A stretch of DNA of 49,387 bases from Bacteroidales bacterium (GTDB lineage: Bacteria > Bacteroidota > Bacteroidia > Bacteroidales > UBA932). Below are positions 8,729-18,590 of the stretch, one piece after another. The stretch spans positions 1 through 49,387 of the forward strand of contig SUYQ01000022.1 of the NCBI GenBank assembly GCA_015060325.1. The letters are read 5' to 3'. Numbering within the stretch: position 1 is the stretch's first letter; each line of letters starts with the position of its first letter. The notes beneath the pieces are model-generated. The model searched no databases and was not told where the DNA came from. It saw only the letters and a program-made list of their open reading frames with translations. Made by a program: the position numbers and the translations under genes.

Positions 8729-8743
8729 GCAGTAGTGAACCAA

Positions 8744-9856
8744 TTACTCAAAATACTCTATTTCGTATATAGTCTTTTGGCTAGGAAATTCAATAGGACC
8801 CTTATATTCATACTCCGTTGATTCTATGACATTTCCATGCCGATCACGTAAAATAATCTCTTTAGCTGTCATCATCCCCAAAGAGTCATAGTTCACAAGT
8901 TCCGACACTTTACCATCTTTATAGGAACATATGTATTTATTCTTATGAGTACCATCAGCGGCTAATTCATATCCCCCATTAAGATTCGCGTGATCATCAT
9001 AAGCAAATTTATACCATCGAACTATAGACTCTTCAACAGACTTGCCCGCAACAGAGCGTTCATCAAATAAAGACACACCGGAATCATTTGGCAACTTTAT
9101 ATCCTTTCCACGATTACGGTTCAATTCAATTCCCGTCACTACGCAAGTATCAGCTACAGCATACAGATCCACATCTGAATTTATTGCAATGATTTCAAAT
9201 TCTTTATATTCAATACATTTATCATCATCGTTAAACGTCCTCAATATTCTCTTAATCAATGCATTGTCAGAGCCATATACTTTCTCTGAAACATTATTTC
9301 CTCTCTCATCATACTCCAACAGGTATTGTGTTTCAAGCACTCCTTCTGCATCATAATCACTTCGAGCAATACATTTTCCGTTTTCGTTATATTTGAAAAT
9401 AATCTTAGCTTCCAGCTTACCGTCTGAACCATAATGACTCTCGCTTATGCGATTGCCCTGGTCATCAAACTCGTTAATGTATTTTCCACTTATCTCACCT
9501 TCGTAATCGTATGTTGTAGTCTCCAATAAATTCCTTTTATCGTCATAAACATTAACACCAGCATAGCCAAAGGATTCTCCAGATGATGAATAGTGCGTAT
9601 ATACTTCCTTTATCACATCCCCAGCCTCATTAAATACATACTGATGTGATGATTTCAGTTCACCAAGAGTTTCTTCTCCAAACTTCATATTCAGATCGTA
9701 TGTCTTCTTCGTAACAGACGCAACATTGCCATAAAGTTCATGGCCATACCAACCTTTACGATCTTTACAGGCTTTATCTTCACTTGACGAAACTGCATTT
9801 GAAGCACATGCATCCAGAATCATCACAGTTGTCACGAATAACAATAATCTCTTCAT
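8744..9856 (-). CDS. Putative lipoprotein with YD/RHS-like repeats
   Basis: I do not recognise a named function. From the ATG at 9856 the protein has 370 residues. It starts with a lipoprotein-type signal (MKRLLLFVTTVMILDAC), the lipobox cysteine at about residue 17. The mature part holds repeated units of roughly 20-25 residues, such as YVFNEAGDVIKEVYTH, NVYDDKRNLLETTTYDYEG, NEFDDQGNRISESHYGSDG and LEYDERGNNVSEKVYGSDN. These resemble YD/RHS-type beta repeats, as in other secreted Bacteroidetes proteins. It is probably anchored in the outer membrane or periplasm. An in-frame extension to 9910 runs past the likely promoter and is not preferred. It is convergent with metF. Confidence 0.75.
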   Translation of the reverse strand: MKRLLLFVTTVMILDACASNAVSSSEDKACKDRKGWYGHELYGNVASVTKKTYDLNMKFGEETLGELKSSHQYVFNEAGDVIKEVYTHYSSSGESFGYAGVNVYDDKRNLLETTTYDYEGEISGKYINEFDDQGNRISESHYGSDGKLEAKIIFKYNENGKCIARSDYDAEGVLETQYLLEYDERGNNVSEKVYGSDNALIKRILRTFNDDDKCIEYKEFEIIAINSDVDLYAVADTCVVTGIELNRNRGKDIKLPNDSGVSLFDERSVAGKSVEESIVRWYKFAYDDHANLNGGYELAADGTHKNKYICSYKDGKVSELVNYDSLGMMTAKEIILRDRHGNVIESTEYEYKGPIEFPSQKTIYEIEYFE

Positions 9857-9889
9857 AATGTATCCCTTTTTCCAGTTAAATAATATTAA

Positions 9890-9897
9890 CAAAGATA
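9890..9897 (-). promoter_or_regulatory. Probable -7 element for the repeat lipoprotein
   Basis: On the minus strand TATCTTTG (TAnnTTTG), about 34 bases before the chosen ATG. No clear -33 element. Confidence 0.5.
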
Positions 9898-9927
9898 TGA
9901 ATTTATTCAAAAGATATCTAAAATCAG

Positions 9928-10605
9928 CTACTGGATCTCATGCAAATCCATTTCCCATTCGTATTCGGCTTCGAATTCAGCCTCTTCGAATTCGAGAGGG
10001 TCAAATTCGTTGAAGGAGCACAGATGCTCGGCGGCAGTCATTTCCTCGACCAGTTCCTGCAGGGCCGGCGGAAGTTTCGGGAAAAGATCGTACCCGATGA
10101 ACCATTCTATCCAGTTGACACTGCAGCTGTAGTCCCAGACTGATTTGCCCGGCATCAAGCCTTCGCGAGGAACGATGAATCCGATTGATTTCCAACTTAT
10201 GGAACTTCGTGCTCTGGTGCACACGGCTATGAACTGCTTGCCTCGCAGCGGCCCTGTCACTATATGCACCGGACCCTGTGGCTTTTCCATCACCCACTCC
10301 CTGCAAAACCTCACAATCTCAGAGGGTATCGACGTCTTCACAACCGACTCTACATCAATAGTTTCAGTAACCCAGAAAGGCGGCGCGCTCAAAGAGTCTG
10401 CACCTCGCCAAAGTCCTTCCTTATACCATACCGCAGGATCGATTTCGCCACTGACCCTCAAAGGCACTCCAAGGGCCGGAAGATTCTTGCGGTTGGCCCT
10501 CGCCTGGATCCTGGACGACCTCAGAACCTCCTGCGCTGACAAGGAGAATTCAGACAATGTCAAAGCAAAAACAAGAAGTATGATATATGTAAAATATTTA
10601 TGCAT
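9928..10605 (-). CDS. Exported protein of unknown function
   Basis: I do not recognise the family. From the ATG at 10605 the 225-residue protein begins with a signal peptide (MHKYFTYIILLVFALTLSEF, cleavage likely after SLSAQ), so it is periplasmic or outer-membrane associated. The middle contains VHIVTGPLRGKQF and SISWKSIGFIVPREG. The C-terminal 40 residues are strongly acidic (FEEAEFEAEYEWEMDLHE). The only upstream alternative is a TTG at 10632. The V-ATPase operon starts divergently, with promoter elements of the two genes interleaved in 10655-10702. Confidence 0.65.
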   Translation of the reverse strand: MHKYFTYIILLVFALTLSEFSLSAQEVLRSSRIQARANRKNLPALGVPLRVSGEIDPAVWYKEGLWRGADSLSAPPFWVTETIDVESVVKTSIPSEIVRFCREWVMEKPQGPVHIVTGPLRGKQFIAVCTRARSSISWKSIGFIVPREGLMPGKSVWDYSCSVNWIEWFIGYDLFPKLPPALQELVEEMTAAEHLCSFNEFDPLEFEEAEFEAEYEWEMDLHEIQ

Positions 10606-10654
10606 TGATGAGATGGATTTGTGGAGCGGCAATATAACCGATACAAAGTTGCGC

Positions 10655-10662
10655 CAAAGTTA
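10655..10662 (-). promoter_or_regulatory. Probable -7 element for the 9928-10605 gene
   Basis: TAACTTTG on the minus strand, 50 bases before the ATG. It is only 8 bp from the -33 element of the divergent V-ATPase promoter, so the two may compete for polymerase. Confidence 0.45.
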
Positions 10663-10670
10663 AATATATA

Positions 10671-10702
10671 GTTGATTAGTCCGTTAATTTTTATTAAATT
10701 TG
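10671..10702 (+). promoter_or_regulatory. Promoter of the V-ATPase operon
   Basis: GTTG (10671-10674), a 20-bp spacer, then TAAATTTG (10695-10702) fit the Bacteroidetes promoter. The first start codon is at 10763, giving a leader of about 55 bases. Confidence 0.65.
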
Positions 10703-10762
10703 CAAGATTGAGTGTAAGAATTCAAAAGAATTATAACTAAAACACATAATTTTTTTAATAAC

Positions 10763-11368
10763 ATGCAGAACAAATTGCAAGAATTGACAGACAAACTCTA
10801 CAAAGAGGGTCTGTCGAAAGGAAAACAGGAAGGTGAGGAGATCCTTGCCAAGGCAAAGGTTCAGGCAGAGGAGATCGTAGCGAAGGCCAAGGCCGAAGCT
10901 GCTGCAATCGTAGCCGCTGCCAACAAGGAGGCCGAAGACCTCAAGACCAAGGTGCAGGGTGACCTCAAGATGGCTGCAAGCCAGAGCGTCGCTGCCACAA
11001 AGAAGGACATCGAGACACTTGTTGTCACTAAGATGACCGAGGCAGAGGTAAAGAAGGCATTGACCTCAGCCGAGTTCGTGAAGGAAGTGATCCTCGCTGT
11101 TGCCAAGGGATTCAACACAGAAGAGCCTGTAGATCTGGAAGTCGTTCTTCCTGAAACTCTCAAGAAGGAGCTCGAGCCATTCGTTACAAGCGAGATGACA
11201 AAGGTTCTCAAGGGTGGCGTAGAGGCATCATTCTCAAAGAAGATCGCAGGTGGATTCACTATCGGTCCTAAGGACGGAGGCTACTTCATCAGTTTCACTG
11301 AGGAGACATTCAATGCGCTCATTGCAGAATACCTCAGACCGGCGACCAAAAAGATTCTTTTCGGATAG
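10763..11368 (+). CDS. ntpE: V-type ATPase subunit E (peripheral stalk)
   Basis: Subunit E forms the peripheral stalk that holds the catalytic head against rotation. The 201-residue protein has a long Lys/Glu/Ala-rich N-terminal helix (residues about 10-85, with repeated KAKVQAEEIVAKAKAEA-like heptads). A globular C-terminal domain ends in the FNALIAEYLRP helix. First gene of an operon with the order E-DUF2764-A-B-D-I-K, as in Chlamydia and other Bacteroidetes. The partner stalk subunit G/H is not encoded here. Confidence 0.9.
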   Translation: MQNKLQELTDKLYKEGLSKGKQEGEEILAKAKVQAEEIVAKAKAEAAAIVAAANKEAEDLKTKVQGDLKMAASQSVAATKKDIETLVVTKMTEAEVKKALTSAEFVKEVILAVAKGFNTEEPVDLEVVLPETLKKELEPFVTSEMTKVLKGGVEASFSKKIAGGFTIGPKDGGYFISFTEETFNALIAEYLRPATKKILFG

Positions 11369-11369
11369 T

Positions 11370-11568
11370 AGATTTCTCCACTCGCTTCGCTCGGTCGAAA
11401 TGACAGTGAAACAGCGACAGTCGAAATGACAGTGAAACGACGACGGTCGAAATGACAGAAAAACGACGGCGGTCGAAATGACAGTGAAACAAAGACGTAA
11501 TCGACAAAGCCGCTGAAGTACATTCGAAAGAAATGACAACTGTCATCCTGAGCGGCAGCGAAGGATCT
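11370..11568. repeat. Dispersed-repeat array between ntpE and the DUF2764 gene
   Basis: It starts 2 bp after the ntpE stop with AGATTTCTCCACTCGCTTCG, then has 26-bp units ending GTCGAAATGACAGTGAAA (11412-11437, 11438-11463, 11464-11489). It closes with an oppositely oriented TGTCATCCTGAGCGGCAGCG copy (11541-11568). The ends are therefore in inverted orientation. It lies wholly within the V-ATPase transcription unit. Confidence 0.85.
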
Positions 11569-11578
11569 GAAAAACGAT

Positions 11579-12205
11579 ATGAACAATTACGAATACATAG
11601 TAGCAAGTCTTCCGGACATCACCACCGGATGGAAATTCGGCGAGAAGACTCCGGACGACTACATCGAGGAGATCATCAGCCTGTGCTCCGACAAGGACAG
11701 GAAAACGATCGCTTTCCTTATGGATGGCTACAAGGACGAGAAGCTAAGCGCTGAATTCTACACAGCCGCACTTCAGCACAGCGACCGTTTCATCAGGGAA
11801 TACTTCCTGTTTGACCTTAACGTGCGCAACGCAAAGGTCAGATTCCTGAACAAGGCATTGGGAAGACCTGCAGAAAAGGATGTGCTCACATTTGGAGAGG
11901 ATGCAGAGCAGAAGGTGCTGGATGCTGTGGCAGAAGAGTTCGAGGAAGCAGCAATGCTTGACGGAGTTCTCGCCCAGACAGACATCCTCGTTAGGGAACG
12001 AGGCATCGACGATCTCATGTGGGAGAAGATCAGCAATCTGACCACATTCAACTACTTCGACATCGACGCCATCCTCGGCTTCATCACCAAGATGAACATC
12101 GTGGCACGCTGGTACAGACTCGACGAGCAGACCGGACGCGAGATGTTCAAGAAACTGGTGGACGAGGTGCGCGGCACATTCAAAGGTGTCGAATATAATG
12201 GATAA
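11579..12205 (+). CDS. DUF2764 family protein of V-ATPase operons
   Basis: The 208-residue protein occupies the slot between E and A, where Chlamydia-type V-ATPase operons also carry a DUF2764 gene. It is predicted soluble and largely helical, with motifs YIVASLPDIT near the N-terminus and NVRNAKVRFLNKALG in the middle. Canonical prokaryotic V-ATPases have subunits C and F for the central rotor connection; neither is visible here. I infer, without direct evidence, that DUF2764 replaces a C-like function. Repeat arrays flank it on both sides (11370-11568 and 12207-12366). Confidence 0.8.
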   Translation: MNNYEYIVASLPDITTGWKFGEKTPDDYIEEIISLCSDKDRKTIAFLMDGYKDEKLSAEFYTAALQHSDRFIREYFLFDLNVRNAKVRFLNKALGRPAEKDVLTFGEDAEQKVLDAVAEEFEEAAMLDGVLAQTDILVRERGIDDLMWEKISNLTTFNYFDIDAILGFITKMNIVARWYRLDEQTGREMFKKLVDEVRGTFKGVEYNG

Positions 12206-12206
12206 A

Positions 12207-12366
12207 AGATTTCTCCACTCGCTTCGCTCGGTCGAAATGACAAAAACACGACGGTCGAAAGAACAGAAAAACACGACAGTCGAAATGACAATAGAAACCA
12301 GTCACTGTCAAGCGATGAAAACGAACACACTGTCATTTCGAGCGACCGCAGGGAGACGAGAAATCT
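12207..12366. repeat. Inverted dispersed-repeat array between the DUF2764 gene and ntpA
   Basis: The array begins AGATTTCTCCACTCGCTTCG and ends GGGAGACGAGAAATCT, so its ends are inverted copies. Two or three degenerate units of GGTCGAAATGACA type lie between. The ends could pair in the operon mRNA into a large hairpin about 38 bases before the ntpA start. Confidence 0.85.
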
Positions 12367-12403
12367 ACAAACTATAAATTGACTAATAACAACATTTTAA
12401 AAT

Positions 12404-14155
12404 ATGAAAACAACAGGAAAGGTTACGGGTATCGTTTCCAACCTTGTGACAGTCGAGGTCAACGGCCCGGTGTCTCAGAATGAGCTCTGCTTCATCACCG
12501 TAGGTGACACTAAGCTCATGGCTGAGGTCATCAAGGTCAACGGCAGGAACGCAGCTGTACAGGTATTCGAAAGCACCCGTGGACTCAAGAACGGCAACGA
12601 CGTGGAGTTCGAGGACAAGATGCTCGAAGCCACACTCGGCCCAGGTCTTCTTTCAAGCAGCTACGACGGTCTGCAGAACGACCTGACAACAATGACCGGC
12701 GTATTCCTCAAGAGAGGAGAATACACTGACCCTCTCAACCACGAGAAGCTCTGGGACTTCACTCCTATAGCAAAGCCTGGCGACAAGGTAGTCGCAGCAG
12801 ACTGGCTCGGAGAAGTCAAGGAAGGATGGCTCCCTCACAAGATCATGGTTCCTTTCTCATTCGAAGGCGAATATACCGTGAAGTCTGTAGCTGAGGCAGG
12901 ACAGTACAACATCGACCAGACAATCGCAGTCCTCACAAACGCAGCAGGCGAAGACATCGAGGTCAACATGTACCAGAAATGGCCTGTAAAGGTTGCGATC
13001 AAGGGATATAAGGAAAAGCCAAGACCATCACGCATCATGGAGACAGGTGTGCGCGTTATCGACACACTCAACCCTATCGCGGAAGGCGGTACAGGCTTCA
13101 TTCCTGGTCCTTTCGGATGCGGCAAGACAGTGCTCCAGCACGCGATCGCAAAGCAGGGTGACGCAGAGGTGATCGTGATGGCAGCCTGCGGTGAGCGTGC
13201 AAACGAGGTCGTGGAGATCTTCACGGAGTTCCCTGAACTCATCGACCCTCACACAGGACGTCACCTCATGGAGCGTACAACCATCATCTGCAACACGTCA
13301 AACATGCCGGTTGCAGCACGTGAGGCTTCAGTTTACACAGCAATGACAATCTGCGAATACTACCGCGCAATGGGCCTCAAGGTCCTCCTCCTGGCCGACT
13401 CCACTTCACGTTGGGCTCAGGCACTCCGTGAGATGTCAAACCGTATGGAGGAGCTTCCTGGAGCAGACGCATTCCCTGTGGACCTTTCAGCCATCATCTC
13501 AGCATTCTATGCACGCGCAGGTATGGTCGTTCTCAACAACGGACAGACAGGTTCGGTAACATTCATCGGTACGGTATCCCCTGCCGGCGGTAACCTCAAG
13601 GAGCCTGTTACCGAGTCTACTAAGAAGGCAGCACGCTGCTTCTACGCTCTCGAGCAGAACCGTGCAGACCAGAAGCGCTACCCTGCCGTGAACCCTATCG
13701 ACTCATATTCAAAGTATCTCGAATATCCTGAGATCCGTGAGCACCTTTCTGAAAAGGTGAAGCCAGGCTGGGTGGAGATGGTAGAGAAGACCAAGAACAT
13801 CATCCGCAAGGGTAAGGACGCCAACGACCAGATCAACATCCTCGGTGACGACGGTGTGCCTATGAGCTACCACGAACTGTTCTGGAAGTCAGAGCTCGTC
13901 GACTTCGTCATCCTCCAGCAGGACGCATTCGACGCAATCGACGCACTCTGTCCGCTTGAGCGCCAGAGCTACATGCTCGAGCTCGTTCTCGGAATCTGCG
14001 ATCAGGAATTCACATTCGAAGACTACGAGCAGTGCCGCAACTTCTTCAAGGAAGTCATCAACACTCTCCGTCAGATGAACTACTCGGAGTTCAAGAGCGA
14101 GAAATTCGAAAACTACAAACAGCAACTTACAAATCTCCTGAGCAATGGCAACTAA
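12404..14155 (+). CDS. ntpA: V-type ATPase catalytic subunit A
   Basis: The catalytic nucleotide-binding subunit of the V1 head; 583 residues, normal length. The P-loop GPFGCGKT is at residues 235-242, preceded by the non-homologous region (about residues 110-200) that marks A subunits from F-type beta. The sequence continues with NEVVEIFTEFPEL and the LADSTSRWAQALREMSNR stretch around the catalytic site. The stop overlaps the ntpB start by 11 bp, which implies translational coupling. Confidence 0.97.
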   Translation: MKTTGKVTGIVSNLVTVEVNGPVSQNELCFITVGDTKLMAEVIKVNGRNAAVQVFESTRGLKNGNDVEFEDKMLEATLGPGLLSSSYDGLQNDLTTMTGVFLKRGEYTDPLNHEKLWDFTPIAKPGDKVVAADWLGEVKEGWLPHKIMVPFSFEGEYTVKSVAEAGQYNIDQTIAVLTNAAGEDIEVNMYQKWPVKVAIKGYKEKPRPSRIMETGVRVIDTLNPIAEGGTGFIPGPFGCGKTVLQHAIAKQGDAEVIVMAACGERANEVVEIFTEFPELIDPHTGRHLMERTTIICNTSNMPVAAREASVYTAMTICEYYRAMGLKVLLLADSTSRWAQALREMSNRMEELPGADAFPVDLSAIISAFYARAGMVVLNNGQTGSVTFIGTVSPAGGNLKEPVTESTKKAARCFYALEQNRADQKRYPAVNPIDSYSKYLEYPEIREHLSEKVKPGWVEMVEKTKNIIRKGKDANDQINILGDDGVPMSYHELFWKSELVDFVILQQDAFDAIDALCPLERQSYMLELVLGICDQEFTFEDYEQCRNFFKEVINTLRQMNYSEFKSEKFENYKQQLTNLLSNGN

Positions 14156-15467
14156 GGCATTTCAGAAAATATACACACAGTTGGAGGCCATCACAAAGGC
14201 AACTGTAGCCCTGAAAGCTCAGGGAATCTCCAACGATGAGCTTGCTGTCGTAGACGGCAGACTTGCTCAGGTCGTAAAGACCAAAGGCGACCTCGTTACG
14301 CTCCAGGTGTTCGCAGGTACTGAGGGTATCCCTACCAATGCAGAGGTAACCTTCCTGGGCGCCCCTCCTACCCTCAAGGTAAGCGACGACCTCGCAGGAC
14401 GCTTCTTCGACGCATACGGAAAGCCGCTCGACGGCGGTCCTGAGGTAGAAGGCCGCGAGGTGCAGATCGGAGGTCCTTCAGTAAACCCTTACAAGAGAAG
14501 ACAGCCTTCACAGATCATCCCTACCGGTATCGCCGGCATCGACCTCAACAACACCCTCGTGTCAGGACAGAAGATTCCTTTCTTCGCCGACCCTGACCAG
14601 CCATATAATAATGTAATGGCGCAGGTGGCACTCCGTGCGGACGTAGACAAGATCATCCTCGGAGGTATGGGTCTTACAAACGACGACTACCTCTACTTCA
14701 AGCACGAATTCGAAGCAGCTGGTGCGCTGGACAAGATCATTTCATTCGTGAACACCACAGAGCAGCCTCCTGTAGAGCGTCTCCTCATTCCGGACATGGC
14801 CCTTACAGCAGCTGAGTACTTCGCAGTGGAGAAGAACGAGAAGGTGCTCGTGCTCCTTACCGACATGACCCTCTACGCCGATGCGCTTTCTATCGTATCG
14901 AACCGTATGGACCAGATCCCTTCAAAGGACTCAATGCCGGGTTCACTCTACTCAGACCTTGCAAAGATCTACGAGAAGGCCGTGCAGCTTCCTGACGGAG
15001 GTTCGATCACCATCATCGCAGTGACAACACTCAACGACGGTGACATCACCCACGCCATTCCGGACAACACCGGTTACATCACTGAGGGACAGCTCTTCCT
15101 CCGCGCGGATCCGGACTCAGGAAAGGTCATCATCGACCCGTTCCGTTCACTCTCCCGTCTGAAGCAGCTCGTTCAGGGCAAGCAGACAAGAAAGGATCAC
15201 AGCCAGGTGATGAACGCATCCGTACGTCTCTACGCTGACGCACAGAACGCAAAGACCAAGCTGGAGAACGGTTTCGACCTGAGCGACTACGACCTCAGAT
15301 GTCTTGACTATGCGAAGGCATATGCCACAAGAATCCTTGCAATCGACGTAAACATCAAGATCGATGAGATGCTCGACACAGCATGGGAGCTCTTCGGCAC
15401 ATACTTCACCAAGGCTGAAACCGGTATCAAACAGGAATTCATCGATCAGTACTGGAAAAACAATTAA
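14145..15467 (+). CDS. ntpB: V-type ATPase regulatory subunit B
   Basis: The non-catalytic nucleotide-binding subunit of the V1 head; 440 residues. It has the subunit B signatures IAGIDLNNTLVSGQKIPFF, where a P-loop is absent as expected, and SNRMDQIPSKDSMPGSLYSDL. The start overlaps the end of ntpA by 11 bp. A 125-bp gap follows before ntpD, with a 7-bp inverted repeat CCTGTCG/CGACAGG at 15526-15554 but no convincing terminator. Confidence 0.97.
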   Translation: MATKAFQKIYTQLEAITKATVALKAQGISNDELAVVDGRLAQVVKTKGDLVTLQVFAGTEGIPTNAEVTFLGAPPTLKVSDDLAGRFFDAYGKPLDGGPEVEGREVQIGGPSVNPYKRRQPSQIIPTGIAGIDLNNTLVSGQKIPFFADPDQPYNNVMAQVALRADVDKIILGGMGLTNDDYLYFKHEFEAAGALDKIISFVNTTEQPPVERLLIPDMALTAAEYFAVEKNEKVLVLLTDMTLYADALSIVSNRMDQIPSKDSMPGSLYSDLAKIYEKAVQLPDGGSITIIAVTTLNDGDITHAIPDNTGYITEGQLFLRADPDSGKVIIDPFRSLSRLKQLVQGKQTRKDHSQVMNASVRLYADAQNAKTKLENGFDLSDYDLRCLDYAKAYATRILAIDVNIKIDEMLDTAWELFGTYFTKAETGIKQEFIDQYWKNN

Positions 15468-15592
15468 CAATTTTTAGATTATTTTTGTCGATGACAAGGA
15501 AGACGACTGAGGAAAGAGGGAGTTACCTGTCGGTAATGACCGACTGACGACAGGAAGTCTGACGCAGTAAGCGGCAAAAAGAAGCAAAAATT

Positions 15593-16204
15593 ATGGCAAT
15601 TAAGTTTCAATATAATAAGACATCTCTGAACAACTTGAACAAGCAGCTCAAGATGCGAAAGAATGCCCTTCCGACCTTGAAGAACAAGGAGTCGGCGCTT
15701 CGTCTTGAGGTCCGCAAGGCCAAGGAATACTCAGAGAAACTTATTGAAGATCTTGATGCCGCCCTGAAGAGATACGACTACCTTGCAGCCTTGTGGAATG
15801 AATTCGACGCAGGCCTCATCACGATAACGGATGTAGATCTGGTGACAGTGAAGGTGGCAGGCGTGAAGACCCCGGACCTCAAGGAGATCCACTATCAGAT
15901 CAACGACTTCAACGCATTTGCAAAACCGGCATGGTATGCAGACGGAGTCGCAATCCTGAAGGAACTCTCGAGACTTGGAATCGAGTCTGAGGTCTATAAG
16001 GAAAAGGCACGTATCCTCGACTTCCAGAGAAAGAAGACCACTCAGAAGGTAAACCTTTATGAGAAGGTGCAGATTCCTGGATATCAGGAGGCTATAAGAA
16101 AGATCAAACGATATATGGAAGACGAGGAGAACCTCTCCAAGGCAGCTTCCAAGATCGTCAAGAGCAGACACGAAATCGAAGAGGAGGAACAGAACAATGG
16201 TTGA
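15593..16204 (+). CDS. ntpD: V-type ATPase subunit D (central stalk)
   Basis: Subunit D is the coiled-coil rotor shaft inside the A3B3 head. The 203-residue protein starts KFQYNKTSLNNLNKQLKMR and has long N- and C-terminal helices (about 10-75 and 125-195) flanking a short central region, as in the family. Its last 8 bp overlap the start of ntpI. Subunit F, which usually binds D, is not encoded here. Confidence 0.93.
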   Translation: MAIKFQYNKTSLNNLNKQLKMRKNALPTLKNKESALRLEVRKAKEYSEKLIEDLDAALKRYDYLAALWNEFDAGLITITDVDLVTVKVAGVKTPDLKEIHYQINDFNAFAKPAWYADGVAILKELSRLGIESEVYKEKARILDFQRKKTTQKVNLYEKVQIPGYQEAIRKIKRYMEDEENLSKAASKIVKSRHEIEEEEQNNG

Positions 16205-18083
16205 TAAAATGATTAAATACTCCTTCATTCTTCTCAGCGAGGAGACTGACGGATTCCTGGACAAGCTCCAGGAACTTGGAGTCGTTGATGTGACCCGTTC
16301 TGCAAAACCTATCGACGACAGATCTGCTGCTATACTCGAGTCTGTAGGCAACGCCAGACGAATGATTGCAAAGCTTGAAGGCATCGACTACTCTAAAGAC
16401 GAGGACAAGAAAGCCATCGATCAGGCATACGGCAAGACCATCGTGGAAAAAGACATGGTGGAGGGAGCCGGCAAGGCATTCGTAAGGCTTATGGAACTTG
16501 AGGCGGAAAAGACAGCCGCCGAGAAGGAAGTCAAGACAAGACTCCCATGGGGAGACTTCGACAAGGCACGCCTGCAACAGCTTGAAACTCTCGGCTATGC
16601 CGTGAGGTACTACAAGACCGACAGAAAGGCATTCGATGCCCAGTGGTCAGAACTCTACCCTCTTCAGATCATCAGCGAAGACAAGTCGGTCATCTGGTTT
16701 GTGACCGTCTGCCCTAAGGATCAGGAATATTCCATGCCTATAGAACAGGCTCCGGCTCCGGAAGGTTCATGGAAGGAAGCCCAGGCAAAGGCAGAAGCGC
16801 TGAAGGCAGAAATCGCAAAGGTAAAAGGCCAGCTTCTCAGATATAAGGAGAACATCGCCCAGATGAAGAAGGACTATCAGAACTCTCTGACGGACCTCGA
16901 TCTCTACCTTGCCAAGGCATCTACAGAGTCTGCTGCAGAAGACATGCTCAGCATACTCGAAGGATTTGCCCCTGCCGAGCTTGAAGACAAGGTCAGCAAG
17001 GCACTCGACAAGATGGGAGTCCTTTATATAAAGGAAGAGGCCCGCGAAGAGGACAATCCTCCTATCAAGCTGAAGAACAACAAGTTCGTGAAGATGTTCG
17101 AAAGCATCACAGGTATGTACGGCATGCCTAACTACGGCGAATATGACCCTACACCTGTAGTTTCGATATTCTTCCTGCTGTTCTTCGCGCTCTGTATGGG
17201 AGACGCCGGTTACGGCCTTGTCCTGATACTTGTCGGACTGGCTATCAACAAGGGATGGCTCAACATCGGCATGTTCAAGGGTCTTGGGGGACTCATCGCC
17301 ACCCTCGGTGTTGCTACTGCAGTAGTGGGAACAGCTCTCGGAACATTCTTCGGAATGTCCATCCTGGACCTGGTTCCTGAGACAGGAGCATGGACCGGTG
17401 TCCGCAGCTACTTCACATTTGTCGGAGGTACGATAGCTACCCCTATGGGAGAACTTCCGTTCCAGATGCTTCTTGCTCTCGGAATCGGTGTATTCCATCT
17501 CTGCCTTGCGATGACCATCAAGGCCGTAGGCTACACCAGACGCCTCGGATTCAAGGAGAACATCAGCACATGGGGCTGGCTCATACTCATCCTCGGTGGC
17601 ATAATAGTCGGCACACTCGGACTCGTAGACGTGATGGGCTCGGACATCACAAAGATTTCCATCATTGTGATAGGAGTAGTTTCCGCACTCGGTATCTTCA
17701 TCTTCAACACTCCGGGAAGAAACCCTCTGATCAACATCGGAGCAGGACTCTGGGACACATACAACATGGTGACAGGTATCATGGGAGACGTACTCAGCTA
17801 CATCCGTCTCTACGCACTCGGCCTTGCCGGAGGTATGCTCGGAGCAGCATTCAACGACCTTGGTCTCATGGTTCGCGGAACTGGAGATGACGCAAGCATC
17901 ACCGGATGGGTATTCTTTATAATAATCCTGCTCATAGGACATGTCCTCAATCTGCTGATGTCATGTCTGGGTGCATTCGTACACCCTCTCCGTCTCAACT
18001 TCGTGGAGTACTTCAAGAACTCAGGCTTCGAAGGAAAAGGCAAAAAATACAGTCCTCTCACAAAAGAGAACAAAGAAGATTAA
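16197..18083 (+). CDS. ntpI: V-type ATPase membrane subunit I (a subunit)
   Basis: Subunit I carries ions to and from the rotor ring and anchors the peripheral stalk. The 628-residue protein has a cytoplasmic N-terminal half rich in coiled coil (to about residue 300). The membrane half follows with about seven helices from VVSIFFLLFFALCMGDAGYG, including the LSYIRLYALGLAGGMLG segment. The arginine in that segment (SYIRLYALG) matches the conserved Arg that lines the ion path. The start overlaps ntpD by 8 bp. Confidence 0.95.
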   Translation: MVDKMIKYSFILLSEETDGFLDKLQELGVVDVTRSAKPIDDRSAAILESVGNARRMIAKLEGIDYSKDEDKKAIDQAYGKTIVEKDMVEGAGKAFVRLMELEAEKTAAEKEVKTRLPWGDFDKARLQQLETLGYAVRYYKTDRKAFDAQWSELYPLQIISEDKSVIWFVTVCPKDQEYSMPIEQAPAPEGSWKEAQAKAEALKAEIAKVKGQLLRYKENIAQMKKDYQNSLTDLDLYLAKASTESAAEDMLSILEGFAPAELEDKVSKALDKMGVLYIKEEAREEDNPPIKLKNNKFVKMFESITGMYGMPNYGEYDPTPVVSIFFLLFFALCMGDAGYGLVLILVGLAINKGWLNIGMFKGLGGLIATLGVATAVVGTALGTFFGMSILDLVPETGAWTGVRSYFTFVGGTIATPMGELPFQMLLALGIGVFHLCLAMTIKAVGYTRRLGFKENISTWGWLILILGGIIVGTLGLVDVMGSDITKISIIVIGVVSALGIFIFNTPGRNPLINIGAGLWDTYNMVTGIMGDVLSYIRLYALGLAGGMLGAAFNDLGLMVRGTGDDASITGWVFFIIILLIGHVLNLLMSCLGAFVHPLRLNFVEYFKNSGFEGKGKKYSPLTKENKED

Positions 18084-18092
18084 TAATTATAA

Positions 18093-18533
<441 letters not shown>

Positions 18534-18555
18534 AGACAGCTACAGACGCATTCTG

Positions 18556-18590
18556 AAACGGCAGGCCTCGGAACGAGTGCCTGCCGTTTT
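18556..18590 (+). terminator. Terminator of the V-ATPase operon
   Basis: Arms AAACGGCAGGC (18556-18566) and GCCTGCCGTTT (18579-18589) form an 11-bp stem followed by TTTT. The final T's overlap the -33 box of the next promoter. Confidence 0.85.

Noticed and set aside
16767..17942. 391-codon open frame on the minus strand within ntpI
   Set aside because: Antisense to a well-conserved membrane subunit; Cys/His/Glu-rich translation typical of a shadow frame.
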